Source: Balneolaceae bacterium (lineage in GTDB: Bacteria; Bacteroidota; Rhodothermia; Balneolales; Cyclonatronaceae). Taken from it: a stretch of 56,246 bases of DNA. Below, piece by piece: positions 8,377 through 17,659 of this stretch; position 1 is the first letter of the stretch, and each line of letters opens with the position of its first letter. Made by a program: the position numbers and the translations under genes. The notes under the pieces are model-generated. The model worked only from the letters and a program-made list of their open reading frames with translations, did no database searches and was not told the origin of the DNA. Location: contig RECM01000176.1 of the NCBI GenBank assembly GCA_007694035.1, forward strand, positions 1-56,246, read 5' to 3'.

Positions 8377-9990
8377 TTATTCAGAAGCGCTGATTACCTG
8401 ATTTTTTAATGATTCAGCCTCTTCCAGTATGAGTTTGCCGAATTCAGGGCTCATCATACCGGATGTTCTTAATTCTTTCATCTCTTTTTCATACTTGAGC
8501 GTTACAACTTCGAGGAAGCTTTTTTCAAACTCCTGGATTTTGTTAACAGGAATTGTGTTGAGAATCCCCTCGTTGTTAAGATGAAGCAATGTTATTTGCT
8601 GATCTATTGACAGAGGCCTGTACTGGCCCTGTTTGAGCAGTTCAACAGACCGTGCGCCTCTGGCAAGCTGCCGCTGGGTTGAAGCGTCAAGATCAGAACC
8701 AAATTTGGCAAACGCTTCAAGTTCACGGTACTGTGCAAGATCAAGTTTCATGGTACCTGCAAGCTTTTTCATCGATTTCACCTGTGCTGAACCACCAACC
8801 CGCGATACGGATATACCCACATCAATAGCCGGCCTTACGCCGGAGTTAAACAGATTCGATTGAAGGAAAATCTGTCCATCGGTGATCGAGATAACGTTAG
8901 TCGGTATGTATGCAGAAACGTCGCCGGCCTGTGTTTCAATAATCGGCAGTGCAGTAAGGGAGCCACCACCCTTGAGCATTGGGCGCAGCGGTTCAGGCAC
9001 GTCGTTCATTTCTTTTGCCACATTGTCGTTCTTATTGATCTTCGCGGCACGTTCGAGAAGGCGGCTGTGAAGATAAAAAACGTCGCCGGGATAAGCTTCA
9101 CGCCCTGGTGGGCGGCGCAGCAGCAGTGAAACTTCACGGTAGGCTACAGCCTGTTTCGATAAATCATCATAGATGATCAGGGCATGGCGGCCGGTATCAC
9201 GGAAATACTCACCTATCGCTGCACCGGAGTAGGCTGCAATGAAACGCATGGGTGCCGGTGCTATAGCAGATGCCGATACAATTACAGTATAATCTTTTGC
9301 ACCATTCTTTTCCAGGATCTGGTTTACCTGGGCAATTGTAGAATTTTTCTGACCAATTGCGACATAGATACAAAAAACTCCATTGCCATCTTCATGGGTC
9401 TGCTTCTGGTTGATGATTGTATCAACCGCGATGGCCGTTTTACCGGTTTGCCGGTCACCGATGATCAACTCTCTTTGTCCCCGTCCGATAGGAATAAGGG
9501 CATCGATTGCTTTTATACCGGTTTGAAGCGGCTCAGAAACCGGCTCTCTGTAGATAACACCGGGAGCTTTTCGTTCAAGAGGCAATCTGATAGTATCTCC
9601 GGCAATCGCTCCTTTACCGTCAACGGGGTTACCAAGCGGGTCAATCACACGCCCAAGCAGGCCTTCGCCCACCGCCATTGATGCAATATTTTTAGTTCTG
9701 CGAACCGGATGCCCCTCTTTTACAAGGGTTGTATTCCCGAACAGTACTATACCTACGTTATCTTCTTCAAGGTTCAGTACCATACCGTTCACAGGATTTC
9801 CATCCTTGTCTTTTGATTCGGGCAATTCAACAAGTTCACCGGCCTGTACTTTGGAAAGGCCGTACACCCGTGCAATTCCGTCACCAACTTCGAGTACCGT
9901 GCCAACATCATAGATATCGGCTTCGCTGTCGAATCCTGCCAACTGCTTGCGCAGTATGGCTGAAACTTCGTCTGGTCTTACGTGCGTCAT
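8377..9990 (-). CDS. atpA: F1 ATP synthase alpha subunit
   Basis: The 537-residue protein binds nucleotide at the non-catalytic sites of F1. The P-loop GDRQTGKT lies at residues 178-185, and the signature [17 protein letters not shown] is present around residue 390. It is somewhat longer than the usual 500-515 residues, partly owing to a short charged insertion [12 protein letters not shown] near residue 58 in the N-terminal beta-barrel and a longer C-terminal helical end. It is separated from atpG by two bases and from atpH by about 35, within the same-strand operon. Confidence 0.98.
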   Translation of the reverse strand: MTHVRPDEVSAILRKQLAGFDSEADIYDVGTVLEVGDGIARVYGLSKVQAGELVELPESKDKDGNPVNGMVLNLEEDNVGIVLFGNTTLVKEGHPVRRTKNIASMAVGEGLLGRVIDPLGNPVDGKGAIAGDTIRLPLERKAPGVIYREPVSEPLQTGIKAIDALIPIGRGQRELIIGDRQTGKTAIAVDTIINQKQTHEDGNGVFCIYVAIGQKNSTIAQVNQILEKNGAKDYTVIVSASAIAPAPMRFIAAYSGAAIGEYFRDTGRHALIIYDDLSKQAVAYREVSLLLRRPPGREAYPGDVFYLHSRLLERAAKINKNDNVAKEMNDVPEPLRPMLKGGGSLTALPIIETQAGDVSAYIPTNVISITDGQIFLQSNLFNSGVRPAIDVGISVSRVGGSAQVKSMKKLAGTMKLDLAQYRELEAFAKFGSDLDASTQRQLARGARSVELLKQGQYRPLSIDQQITLLHLNNEGILNTIPVNKIQEFEKSFLEVVTLKYEKEMKELRTSGMMSPEFGKLILEEAESLKNQVISASE

Positions 9991-10025
9991 TATGAGAGTT
10001 TCGTTAACTATTAAAAACTGTGCCT

Positions 10026-10571
10026 TTAAACTGCAGTCCTGTACATGGTTTGCTGCAGTTGTTCAAGCTTGTGTTTGACAGAACCGTCGATTACGGTGTC
10101 TTCGATACGTACCACAACTCCACCCCTCAGATCAGGATTTGTCATGAATGCGGCCTGTATCTTTTTACCTGTAGTTTTTGCGAGCATTGCCAGAAGATTC
10201 TTTCTCTGGTCATCATCCAGATCAAATGCTGATGTAATCTGAACTTCGAGTATACCCGCATACAGATTATGCTGCCGTATATAGTCTGATGCCATTCCGG
10301 GTAGTAGTGCCAGTCTGTCTTTTTCAGCCATAAGTTCAATCAGTTTCCAGGTGGTTTTACCCACTCTCGATCTGAACAACTCGGTGAGTACCGACAGTTT
10401 TTTTTCTTTTCTTACGATCGGATTACCCAGAATCAGTATCAATTCCTTTGAGCCATCAAAAGTTGCTTTCATCACCCCGATATCCGCAATAACCGTATCT
10501 ACGGATTTATTCTCCACGGCTATTTTCAGCAGGGCTGTTGCGTATCGTCTTGATGCTTTGGATGATAACAT
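10026..10571 (-). CDS. atpH: F1 ATP synthase delta subunit
   Basis: This 181-residue protein is the OSCP/delta subunit that ties the peripheral stalk to the top of the alpha/beta ring. It starts with [20 protein letters not shown], the typical delta N-terminus, and ends with the conserved [23 protein letters not shown] region and the short C-terminal helix [11 protein letters not shown]. Length is normal for the family. It follows atpF by six bases. Confidence 0.96.
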   Translation of the reverse strand: MLSSKASRRYATALLKIAVENKSVDTVIADIGVMKATFDGSKELILILGNPIVRKEKKLSVLTELFRSRVGKTTWKLIELMAEKDRLALLPGMASDYIRQHNLYAGILEVQITSAFDLDDDQRKNLLAMLAKTTGKKIQAAFMTNPDLRGGVVVRIEDTVIDGSVKHKLEQLQQTMYRTAV

Positions 10572-10577
10572 GGGTGC

Positions 10578-11087
10578 CTAATTTTTTGGCAGGTTATCGA
10601 TAAATGAATCGACCAGCTTTTTGTTTTTCTTCTCGTCCAGCTCGGCATCCAGAATAATAGATGCAGCCTGCAAAGCCATATCAGTAACTTCTTTTCTGAG
10701 GTCTGCCAATGCTTTTTTCTTCTCCTGCTGAATCTCGTTCTTGGCTTGTTCGATCATTTTGTGAGCTTCCTGCTTCGCTTTCTCCATACGGTCGGCACGC
10801 AGCAGTTCGGCCTCTTCAAGAGCTTCCTTGCGGATCTGTTGCGCCCTTATTTCGGCCTCTTTCAGAGCATCCTGATTCTTCCTGGTGATTTCTTCTGCTT
10901 TTCGCATAGCCTTCTCAGCAGATTCAAGAGATTCACGAATACGACCCTCCCGCTCCTGGAGAGCCGACAGCAGCGGTTTCCAAGCAAACTTAGACAAAAT
11001 CAGCAGAAAAAGGATCAGTGTAACCGCGATCCAGATAATCAGACCGGGGTCAACATTGATCAGAGAGTTGGCCAGTACAATGTACAT
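10578..11087 (-). CDS. atpF: F0 ATP synthase b subunit
   Basis: The 169-residue protein has one N-terminal transmembrane helix (LIIWIAVTLILFLLILSKF, about residues 16-34), followed by a very long, highly charged amphipathic helix with heptad pattern (roughly residues 45-150). This is the peripheral stalk that holds F1 against rotation. Only one b-type gene is present, so the stalk is probably a homodimer. It sits between atpE and atpH in the operon, 44 bases after atpE. Confidence 0.96.
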   Translation of the reverse strand: MYIVLANSLINVDPGLIIWIAVTLILFLLILSKFAWKPLLSALQEREGRIRESLESAEKAMRKAEEITRKNQDALKEAEIRAQQIRKEALEEAELLRADRMEKAKQEAHKMIEQAKNEIQQEKKKALADLRKEVTDMALQAASIILDAELDEKKNKKLVDSFIDNLPKN

Positions 11088-11131
11088 GATACTTCTGAAT
11101 TAATATCGGGATCAGTTAAACTGACCCGTTC

Positions 11132-11362
11132 TTATTTGAAAGCGAGGATGATACAAATAGCCAGGGCAAAGAAGGTAGCACCTTCAATCAGGCCGGCCGA
11201 GATAATCATCGAGGTACGGATGTCGCCTGATGCTTCCGGCTGACGGGCAGTAGCATCCATTGCGCTTTTACCGATCATACCGATACCAAATCCGGCACCG
11301 AGAAGGGTTATGGCAGCACCGATACCGGCAGCAAGGTGAGCAAAATTTGCAAATTCTTCCAT
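11132..11362 (-). CDS. atpE: F0 ATP synthase c subunit (proton-type)
   Basis: A 76-residue hairpin of two transmembrane helices joined by the polar loop ARQPE (residues 39-43). The ion-binding carboxylate is Glu60 in AGLIEGATFFAL. The first helix carries the glycine-rich AGFGIG motif and has no glutamine at the position that, with Glu and Ser/Thr in helix 2, forms sodium sites in sodium-type rings. A proton-coupled ring is therefore inferred. The ring drives rotation of the gamma shaft encoded five genes downstream. Spacing to atpB is about 42 bases. Confidence 0.96.
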   Translation of the reverse strand: MEEFANFAHLAAGIGAAITLLGAGFGIGMIGKSAMDATARQPEASGDIRTSMIISAGLIEGATFFALAICIILAFK

Positions 11363-11404
11363 CGTAATTACTCCTGAAATTATTGATTTTATTTAGATTA
11401 ACGG

Positions 11405-12502
11405 TTAATGAGATTCATGTATTACATGCGCCGCTTCACCATGATGGCTATGGTCTTCTACAGCCATACCGATAAACAGGGCTGAGAACATGGTAAAGAT
11501 GTAAGCCTGCAGGAAAGCGGCAAACAACTTGAGTGCATAAATAAACAGGTTGAAACTGATCCAGATGACCGAGCTTCCAAGGCCTACATATGTGCCAAAC
11601 ATATCGGCAAACAAAAAGATGAGCCCGATAATACTATAGATTAGCATTTTACCGGCAGCCATGTTGGCAAAAAGTCGAACACAGAGTGCAAATGGTTTGG
11701 TAAACAGACCGAGTATCTCTACCGGTGTGATGATCACAAGCATAAATTTGGGTACACCCGGCATGGCGAGCACGTGCTTCCAATAGTCTTTTGTGCCGTT
11801 AAACTGGGTAATAAAAAAGGTACACAGTGCAAGTACAATAGTTACCGAAACATCGGCAGTAGGCGTAACACCCCATGGGGCCAGCCCGAACAGGTTCATG
11901 AAAAGGATCAGGAAGAATACACTCAGCAGATACGGTGTGAACTTCATGTATTTATCCTTACCAATATTGGCAAGTGCTATATCATCCCTGATAAAGATAA
12001 TTAGTGTTTCAAAAATGTTCTGAAAAGACCCTTTGGGCTCACTGGTTCTTCCAATCCCGGCCCGGTATTTTTTATTCAGGCGGGCAAACAGAAAAATGGT
12101 CAGAAATCCGGCAACCCACATCCATACCAGGTGCGTCGAAATGGACAAATCCATTTTCAGCGGGCGCCCGTCTGTGTGGACCAGCTTGTATGTAACGGGT
12201 TCAATAAGACCGCTTTCCTTGTACCGGATTTCATTATCGAGGTAGTACAGATCGATCAGGCCGGCATCGGAATTAATAGCGCTTGTTGTGCCGGCGAAGA
12301 AGAGAATACCATCATTGGTCCACAGGATGCGGGGGAGCTCAACCTTGGCGAATGGCTTGAAATCCAGGTAATAGTGATTCGACAGCTTGTCGAGAATATC
12401 GATGGTATTGTCTTTACCATCACTCTCCGCTGCTTTTACAGAATCGGTGGATAAGGTTGTAAATAGTACCAGTAAAAACAGAAACCTGGATAGACGGCTC
12501 AT
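11405..12502 (-). CDS. atpB: F0 ATP synthase a subunit, long form
   Basis: The 365-residue protein is about 100 residues longer than the E. coli a subunit. The extra part is an N-terminal hydrophobic leader (RFLFLLVLFTTLSTDSVKA) and a soluble segment of about 100 residues that should face the periplasm, a pattern common in Bacteroidota and relatives. The membrane core follows, and the essential arginine is visible in FALCVRLFANMAAG. The C-terminus ends in a histidine-rich tail (HSHHGEAAHVIHESH). It forms the two proton half-channels beside the c ring. Its start codon overlaps the stop of the upstream AtpI-like gene by one base (TGATG). Confidence 0.96.
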   Translation of the reverse strand: MSRLSRFLFLLVLFTTLSTDSVKAAESDGKDNTIDILDKLSNHYYLDFKPFAKVELPRILWTNDGILFFAGTTSAINSDAGLIDLYYLDNEIRYKESGLIEPVTYKLVHTDGRPLKMDLSISTHLVWMWVAGFLTIFLFARLNKKYRAGIGRTSEPKGSFQNIFETLIIFIRDDIALANIGKDKYMKFTPYLLSVFFLILFMNLFGLAPWGVTPTADVSVTIVLALCTFFITQFNGTKDYWKHVLAMPGVPKFMLVIITPVEILGLFTKPFALCVRLFANMAAGKMLIYSIIGLIFLFADMFGTYVGLGSSVIWISFNLFIYALKLFAAFLQAYIFTMFSALFIGMAVEDHSHHGEAAHVIHESH

Positions 12503-12885
12503 CAGTTGGATGACAGAGATTTATTTTGAATTCGGTTGATAAAAATAATTTCCGCTACAGATTTGGAAAGATAACAAATAAACAGACTAATTATGAAACT
12601 AAATTGAGGTAATTCGGTGAGAAAAATCACAGCTACAACAGCTGCTAGCAGTATGAGAAGCCTTATTCCCATCCCTCCGAAAACTGCCCCCATCATCTGG
12701 CCCATCTTCTTTCCCATGCTTTTCGATATGGAATAGTATGACATTACAGCATTCAACGTGGTGAGAATACAGGCCAGAACCAGAACCAGGTAGTGCCCGC
12801 CCCCTTCTGCTATCTGGGCCGGCCAGTAGCCCAGCGCGAGAATAGCAAGGTCAATTAGAAGTATTACCCGTACAAATGATCCCAT
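12502..12885 (-). CDS. AtpI-like membrane protein of the ATPase operon
   Basis: The 127-residue protein has four predicted transmembrane helices (about residues 5-20, 31-50, 66-86 and 93-112) and lies between atpZ and atpB, the place of the UncI/AtpI assembly factor. The sequence is poorly conserved, and the loop SISKSMGKKMGQMMGAVFGG is rich in glycine and methionine. By position and topology I infer a role in c-ring assembly or ion supply to F0. It overlaps atpB by one base, so the two are translationally coupled. Confidence 0.75.
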   Translation of the reverse strand: MGSFVRVILLIDLAILALGYWPAQIAEGGGHYLVLVLACILTTLNAVMSYYSISKSMGKKMGQMMGAVFGGMGIRLLILLAAVVAVIFLTELPQFSFIISLFICYLSKSVAEIIFINRIQNKSLSSN

Positions 12886-12890
12886 TAATT

Positions 12891-13127
12891 TTATGATTTC
12901 TTTTTGCCGGGTTGCGGCTTCTGTTGTGATTGAATTCCCAGTTTGTAAAGATAGACAATAATACCTGCCAGCCCCAACACGATGCCCAGCAACAGCAGCC
13001 AGGGATGTGTGTCGAAATAGCTATCGGCAAAATACCCCCCCGCAACCGGGAGCCCCATTGTTGCCGATATTTCAACAGCGATACCGGAAAATCGCGCATA
13101 TTCATGAAGGCGGGAATCAGACCGCAT
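12891..13127 (-). CDS. atpZ: AtpZ/AtpI-type small membrane protein
   Basis: This 78-residue protein has two transmembrane helices (around residues 14-32 and 41-61). The family signature is seen in ARFSGIAVEISATMGLPVAGGYFADSYF and the second helix LLLLGIVLGLAGIIVYLYKL, followed by a basic tail. AtpZ-family proteins accompany F1Fo operons and, with AtpI, have been linked to divalent cation transport and ATPase stability. It is the first gene of the atp group, five bases ahead of the AtpI-like gene and 60 bases downstream of the bactofilin gene. Confidence 0.85.
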   Translation of the reverse strand: MRSDSRLHEYARFSGIAVEISATMGLPVAGGYFADSYFDTHPWLLLLGIVLGLAGIIVYLYKLGIQSQQKPQPGKKKS

Positions 13128-13187
13128 TGATCATCACAATAATAATATCAAGCCATTCGCATTCAAAATCAGCAGTGATAATTCCGG

Positions 13188-13634
13188 CTATTTTGCAGGG
13201 GTTTCAGTCATCTTGTTTTTGGTACCGGAACCGTTGCTTGCTCCCTCAATCTGCCGGTTTTCAAGCGGTTTTTCACTCATACGGCAAGTTCCTTCGAAGA
13301 TTGCACCTTCTTCGACCAGAAAACTTTTTGCATGGATATTACCGTTTACTCTGGCAGATTTTCTGAGAATAAGGCGCGTAGCGACTTTGATTTCCCCGTT
13401 CACGCTTCCTGAAATATCTGCTTCGTCGGAACTGATGTTTCCTTTTACACTCCCGCTGTTGGTGACAATACATTTGCCTTCTGCATGTATTTCGCCATCG
13501 ACTGTTCCGGCAATGCGAACATCCGATTTGGAAGCAAGTTCACCTTTGATCCGGGTTCCCTCACTGATCATATTGATCATTGGCTGATTTGGTGTAGTCA
13601 TATCTGTACTTTTTTTTGTGTTTTTATTAAACAT
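13188..13634 (-). CDS. Bactofilin (polymer-forming cytoskeletal protein)
   Basis: The protein has a short polar N-terminus, then a bactofilin domain (about residues 22-120) built of right-handed beta-helix repeats: GTRIKGELASKSDVRIAGTV, then DGEIHAEGKCIVTNSGSVKG, then NISSDEADISGSVNGEIK. Each turn repeats the G-x-I-x-G pattern. A disordered tail follows. I choose the ATG at 13634 (148 residues); a longer frame reaching 13706 would overlap the M23 gene. Bactofilins polymerise without nucleotide on the inner face of the membrane and often recruit peptidoglycan enzymes. The adjoining M23 peptidase gene, 13 bases upstream, fits the recurring bactofilin-M23 pair involved in cell shape. Confidence 0.92.
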   Translation of the reverse strand: MFNKNTKKSTDMTTPNQPMINMISEGTRIKGELASKSDVRIAGTVDGEIHAEGKCIVTNSGSVKGNISSDEADISGSVNGEIKVATRLILRKSARVNGNIHAKSFLVEEGAIFEGTCRMSEKPLENRQIEGASNGSGTKNKMTETPAK

Positions 13635-13647
13635 GTGAATAGCTCGT

Positions 13648-14502
13648 TTACAGGTTGTTAAAAAATCTGGCCGGATTTTGAGGTACACCGTCACGCCACA
13701 ACTCAAAATGCAGATGAGGTCCTGAACTCATAAATCCGGTATTGCCTACCTTGCCAATTATATCGCCCTGCAGCACCATGTCGCCTTTTACCTTGTAAAT
13801 GCTGCCATTGTGCTTATAGACACTTACATAGCCATCGCTGTGCTGCACGCTTAATGAATATCCAAAGTCGACCGCCCAACCGGCCTGAATAACCGCGCCA
13901 TCGGCAACGGCCCTGATGTAGGAATTGAGCGGTGCCGCAATATCAATGCCATAATGCCGTGATCCTGCATCAAAGCTTCTTGTAACAGTTCCGTTAAGAG
14001 GAAACATGGCCGGGAATTGCAGGCTGCCGCCATATGATGATGCATAGATAATATCGATGTTACTCAGGGATTGAAACTCGGGCAGATCGGCAGCCAGTGA
14101 CAGGGAAAAAGTACCCGGGGATTGAAGCGGCTCGTAATAGGTACTGGATCCGGTTTCAAATGTAGTATCTACCGCGTTAAGCAGAACATCCCTGATGTTC
14201 ATCAGCTGCAAGTCTCTGAGAGCAAGGGAGTCCTGCAGTGCGTAAACCCGTTCCGATACATTGTTAACGGCATGTCTGAGTAGGCGGTCCTGTTTACTGA
14301 ACAGCAGGGAGCCAAGAGGTGTGAAATAGAGGATCGCACCAAACAAGAAAACGGTGAAGAGAATGGAAATCACGAAGTAACGAAACAGCCGTATCGGCCG
14401 GAAGCCATATGTTTCGGTTTTGTCCGGGTTGGTATTCACCCACAGCACCAGTGTGAGCTTTTTGAACCTTTTATTATACAGCGATTTAAAAAGTTGGAAC
14501 AT
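13648..14502 (-). CDS. M23 family peptidoglycan endopeptidase, membrane-anchored
   Basis: A 284-residue protein with a cytoplasmic basic start, one transmembrane helix (YFVISILFTVFLFGAILYFT), a short coiled region (VSERVYALQDSLALRDLQL), and a C-terminal LytM/M23 domain. The zinc site is intact: HYGIDIAAP gives His and Asp and GPHLHFELW gives the HxH motif. It should cleave peptide cross-links in the periplasm. The ATG at 14502 is preferred; an upstream in-frame TTG at 14526 would overlap the glycosyltransferase stop. Its pairing with bactofilin suggests localised wall remodelling. Confidence 0.9.
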   Translation of the reverse strand: MFQLFKSLYNKRFKKLTLVLWVNTNPDKTETYGFRPIRLFRYFVISILFTVFLFGAILYFTPLGSLLFSKQDRLLRHAVNNVSERVYALQDSLALRDLQLMNIRDVLLNAVDTTFETGSSTYYEPLQSPGTFSLSLAADLPEFQSLSNIDIIYASSYGGSLQFPAMFPLNGTVTRSFDAGSRHYGIDIAAPLNSYIRAVADGAVIQAGWAVDFGYSLSVQHSDGYVSVYKHNGSIYKVKGDMVLQGDIIGKVGNTGFMSSGPHLHFELWRDGVPQNPARFFNNL

Positions 14503-14522
14503 TCTGATTCGGCTTTCCCGGT

Positions 14523-15971
14523 TCAACCATCTGGGTTTGATCTGCGGGTTGCTTGGTGACTCTTCAATTCATCAAATCGGGAAGCTAACTTTCCGGCAAT
14601 GCCTATCCTGTTAAACGTACTTGAAAAAACAGGATCAACCGGAGGTATGCGTTTGCTTCTTAATGTACTGAGTATTTCAATCAGTATTTGTTGCACATGT
14701 TCAATGCTGTCGGGATCTGCCCGGTATCCTGCACCGTAGGCATCCAGAATACGGGCAGCCTCCCCCCCGGGCACCAGGCCCAGGATCGGCTTTCCCGTAC
14801 CAATATATTCAAAAAGTTTACCCGTGGTAACCTGATTTTCATTTTTTTGCCTGCCCACTGTGAACCAAAGCAGATCGGAATGAAACAGATTTTTAACCGA
14901 TTCCCTGTGAGGGAGATATCCTTTATTGACGGTGATCCGGTCCAGGCGCAGTTCACTGATACGCTGCAATACGGGTTTCTCCAGCCCGCCCTGAAATACA
15001 AGCTCTATATCGTTTTCATTGATAAATCCGCTGTCAAGAAGCGCCCTGACCGCGGCAAGGAATACATCCGGTTTTTGTGCTCCGTAGAAAATTCCGTTAT
15101 AGGTAATTCTGAGAGGTGCCGATTTGGCGGTATCGTCTGCAGCATCCCGGCCTGCAACCTGCACTGCCTTAGGGTCTGTATCAGGCGCTGCCTCTCGGTG
15201 TGTATCAGGGAAGTCTTCCGGGTCGAATCCCTGGGGCAATACCATATACAGGGTACTTAGCCCCGGTGTTGCACTATCATCATTGTCAGTTTCATCATCA
15301 TTTCTGCTCTTAAGCGACATGAGCATCGCACTGTTAATGGCTGTAATGAGTGAGGCTTGCTGAAGCGTCTTCCTTTCAAGTCGCGCCATCTTCTTTCTGT
15401 GCAGTGATGTGGGCAGATTCAGCAGGTGGCTGCCGAGCCAGTCGTCACGGAAATCCATAACCACAGGTATTTTATGCCTATTGCCCAGATCCGCCGCTAT
15501 CAGATGATTGCTGTAAGGCGGCGCTGTGGAAAAAATTATGTCGATGTCACCTTTTCCGATGATTTCATCACATTTTGATAGGGCCGGCTTGATCCATCCC
15601 TTCTTGTTGTCGGGCAGATAAAACCAGGAAGAGGCTGACCTGAAAATACGCCTGGCCGATTCCGGGAGTGAAGAAAGGCCCATGTTCTGGCCACCGGTTG
15701 TGTGAAACAGGGTGTTGCCTGCTACCCTGTGAACCTCTGCTCCTGATTCGTCCAGTTCCCCGCAGAGCGATTCATCGAATGTATGATATACTCCCGGCTC
15801 AGGAGCTACGACTACCGGTTTCCAACCAAACCTGGGCAGGTATTTGATGAGCTTCAGCGGCCGTTGGACGCCACTTGAACCCATTGGCGGCAGATAATAG
15901 ACAATAAAAAGCACTCTGCCCCCGATTTTCAACTTCTTATCAGTGCCGGTACCTTTTCCGGGATCCGTCAT
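14523..15971 (-). CDS. GT-B glycosyltransferase (GT4-like)
   Basis: This 482-residue protein has the two Rossmann domains of a GT-B enzyme. The N-terminal domain begins after a short polar tail (VLFIVYYLPPMGSSGVQRPL, a typical donor-loop region). The C-terminal domain contains ITYNGIFYGAQKPDVFLAAV and the GKLFEYIGTGKPILGLVPGG segment that binds the nucleotide sugar. An acidic, low-complexity insertion (about residues 224-275, including NDDETDNDDS and AAPDTDPKAVQVAGRDAADD) separates the domains and is unusual in the family. No membrane helix is present. The acceptor is unknown. It lies 12 bases after guaB and just ahead of the M23 gene, so an envelope polysaccharide role is plausible. Confidence 0.8.
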   Translation of the reverse strand: MTDPGKGTGTDKKLKIGGRVLFIVYYLPPMGSSGVQRPLKLIKYLPRFGWKPVVVAPEPGVYHTFDESLCGELDESGAEVHRVAGNTLFHTTGGQNMGLSSLPESARRIFRSASSWFYLPDNKKGWIKPALSKCDEIIGKGDIDIIFSTAPPYSNHLIAADLGNRHKIPVVMDFRDDWLGSHLLNLPTSLHRKKMARLERKTLQQASLITAINSAMLMSLKSRNDDETDNDDSATPGLSTLYMVLPQGFDPEDFPDTHREAAPDTDPKAVQVAGRDAADDTAKSAPLRITYNGIFYGAQKPDVFLAAVRALLDSGFINENDIELVFQGGLEKPVLQRISELRLDRITVNKGYLPHRESVKNLFHSDLLWFTVGRQKNENQVTTGKLFEYIGTGKPILGLVPGGEAARILDAYGAGYRADPDSIEHVQQILIEILSTLRSKRIPPVDPVFSSTFNRIGIAGKLASRFDELKSHQATRRSNPDG

Positions 15972-15983
15972 GATATTCAGGGA

Positions 15984-17462
15984 TTAACGAACCGAATAAT
16001 TTGGCGCTTCTTTAGTTATTTGTACGGAATGGGGGTGGCTTTCCCGCATACTGGCAGCTGATACCTGTACAAATTCGGCATTGTGCAATTCATTGATATC
16101 GGCCGCGCCGCAATATCCCATGGCAGCCCTGAGCCCTCCAACCATCTGATATACCACTTCGCCGAGATATCCCTTGTATGGCACGCGACCTTCAATCCCC
16201 TCGGGCACCAGTTTTTTTATGTCGTCTTCAACATCCTGGAAGTAACGGTCTTTTGAGCCCTGATTCATGGCACCCAGGCTTCCCATACCGCGGTAGGATT
16301 TAAATTTGCGTGATTCATAGATGATGGTTTCACCGGGGCTTTCATCAACGCCGGCAAACATCGAGCCAAGCATTACGGCAGTGGCACCTCCGGCAATCGC
16401 TTTGGGTATGTCGCCGGTCTGTTTGATTCCACCATCGGCAATAAGTCCAATGCCGTGCTTGCTGCAGTATGATGCAACCTCCATAACGGCACTTAGCTGG
16501 GGCACACCAACACCGGTAACAATTCTGGTTGTACAGATCGAGCCCGGGCCCACTCCCACTTTTACCACATCGGCACCATGCTCGTGCAGTGCTTTGGCGG
16601 CAGATGCCGTAGCGATATTACCTGCAACGATGCAGAGATCCGGATACCGTTCCCTGACTGCTGCCACTGTTTTCAAAACACCGTCGGAGTGGCCATGCGC
16701 CGTATCAATCGTGATGCAATCCACATCGGCATCAGCAAGGGCCTGTATACGGTCCATCGTATCGGGACTCACACCCACAGCTGCACCAACACGAAGCCTG
16801 CCTATGTCATCTTTGCAGGCATAGGGAAAGTTTTTCTTCTTTTCGATATCCTTGAACGTAATAAGCCCCATAAGCACACCATCGGAATCGATGATTGGCA
16901 GCTTCTCAACTTTATATTGCTGCAGAAGTTTTTCTGCCTGTTCCAGAGTGGTGCCTACCCTGGCTGTAGCCAGTTCACCACTGGTCATGATTTCGAAAAG
17001 GCTCCTCTTCATGTTGCGCTCGAAGCGCAGGTCCCTGTTCGTTACAATACCAAGCAGAATTTTATTGTCATCAACAATCGGGATTCCTCCAATTTTATGC
17101 CTGTTCATGAGGTCTCTGGCCTGCTGCACAGTAGCATCTCCCGGCAGGGTAACCGGATCTACAATCATACCGCTTTCGCTTCTTTTTACCAGCCGAACCT
17201 GTTCAGCCTGTTCGGCGATGGTCATGTTTTTATGAAGCATGGCCATGCCGCCTTCCCGGGCCAGCGCTATGGCAAGCCTGTATTCCGACACAGTATCCAT
17301 CGCGGCACTGAGAATCGGAATATTCAGCTTAAGTTTTGGGGTAAGGTTTACCGACACGTCAACATCACGCGGAAGCACATGGGAATATGCCGGAACCAGT
17401 AATACGTCGTCGTAAGTTAGGCCTTGTCTGGTTATTTTTTCGAAGGGCTCTGCATTCTGCAT
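15984..17462 (-). CDS. guaB: IMP dehydrogenase
   Basis: The enzyme oxidises IMP to XMP with NAD, the committed step of guanine nucleotide synthesis. The 492-residue product has the TIM-barrel catalytic domain split by two CBS domains (about residues 95-205). The active-site loop GPGSICTTRIVTG contains the catalytic cysteine, and the flap region MGSLGAMNQGSKDRYFQ holds the mobile-loop residues. I choose the ATG at 17462; an in-frame GTG at 17471 would add three residues. It heads the long minus-strand train that runs through the glycosyltransferase and bactofilin to the ATPase genes. Confidence 0.97.
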   Translation of the reverse strand: MQNAEPFEKITRQGLTYDDVLLVPAYSHVLPRDVDVSVNLTPKLKLNIPILSAAMDTVSEYRLAIALAREGGMAMLHKNMTIAEQAEQVRLVKRSESGMIVDPVTLPGDATVQQARDLMNRHKIGGIPIVDDNKILLGIVTNRDLRFERNMKRSLFEIMTSGELATARVGTTLEQAEKLLQQYKVEKLPIIDSDGVLMGLITFKDIEKKKNFPYACKDDIGRLRVGAAVGVSPDTMDRIQALADADVDCITIDTAHGHSDGVLKTVAAVRERYPDLCIVAGNIATASAAKALHEHGADVVKVGVGPGSICTTRIVTGVGVPQLSAVMEVASYCSKHGIGLIADGGIKQTGDIPKAIAGGATAVMLGSMFAGVDESPGETIIYESRKFKSYRGMGSLGAMNQGSKDRYFQDVEDDIKKLVPEGIEGRVPYKGYLGEVVYQMVGGLRAAMGYCGAADINELHNAEFVQVSAASMRESHPHSVQITKEAPNYSVR

Positions 17463-17659
17463 AAATGGCACAGGCGTTTAGATTACAGTTTAGCTAAAAT
17501 AAGGAATTGATCGCTAAACATCCTCATCAAATTACTTGATGGCAAACTTCGTAAGTTATTAATCGCAGAAATGGAGCTGTGAAAAAAAGAACTGTGTAAT
17601 GTTACATTGAAGTCTATTGCACAAACATTCAGAGATTGCACTTGGTGCTTGTAAACTAT

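Noticed and set aside
12851-13105. 84-codon minus-strand frame
   Set aside because: It is an alternative frame of atpZ, whose membrane helices and motif fix the true frame.
13635-13706. Longer N-terminus for bactofilin
   Set aside because: It would overlap the M23 gene by about 60 bases and adds an unconserved leader; the ATG at 13634 fits the family.
16578-17402. Long open frame (274 codons) on the plus strand
   Set aside because: It is antisense to guaB, whose protein is fully conserved; the frame has no recognisable protein features.
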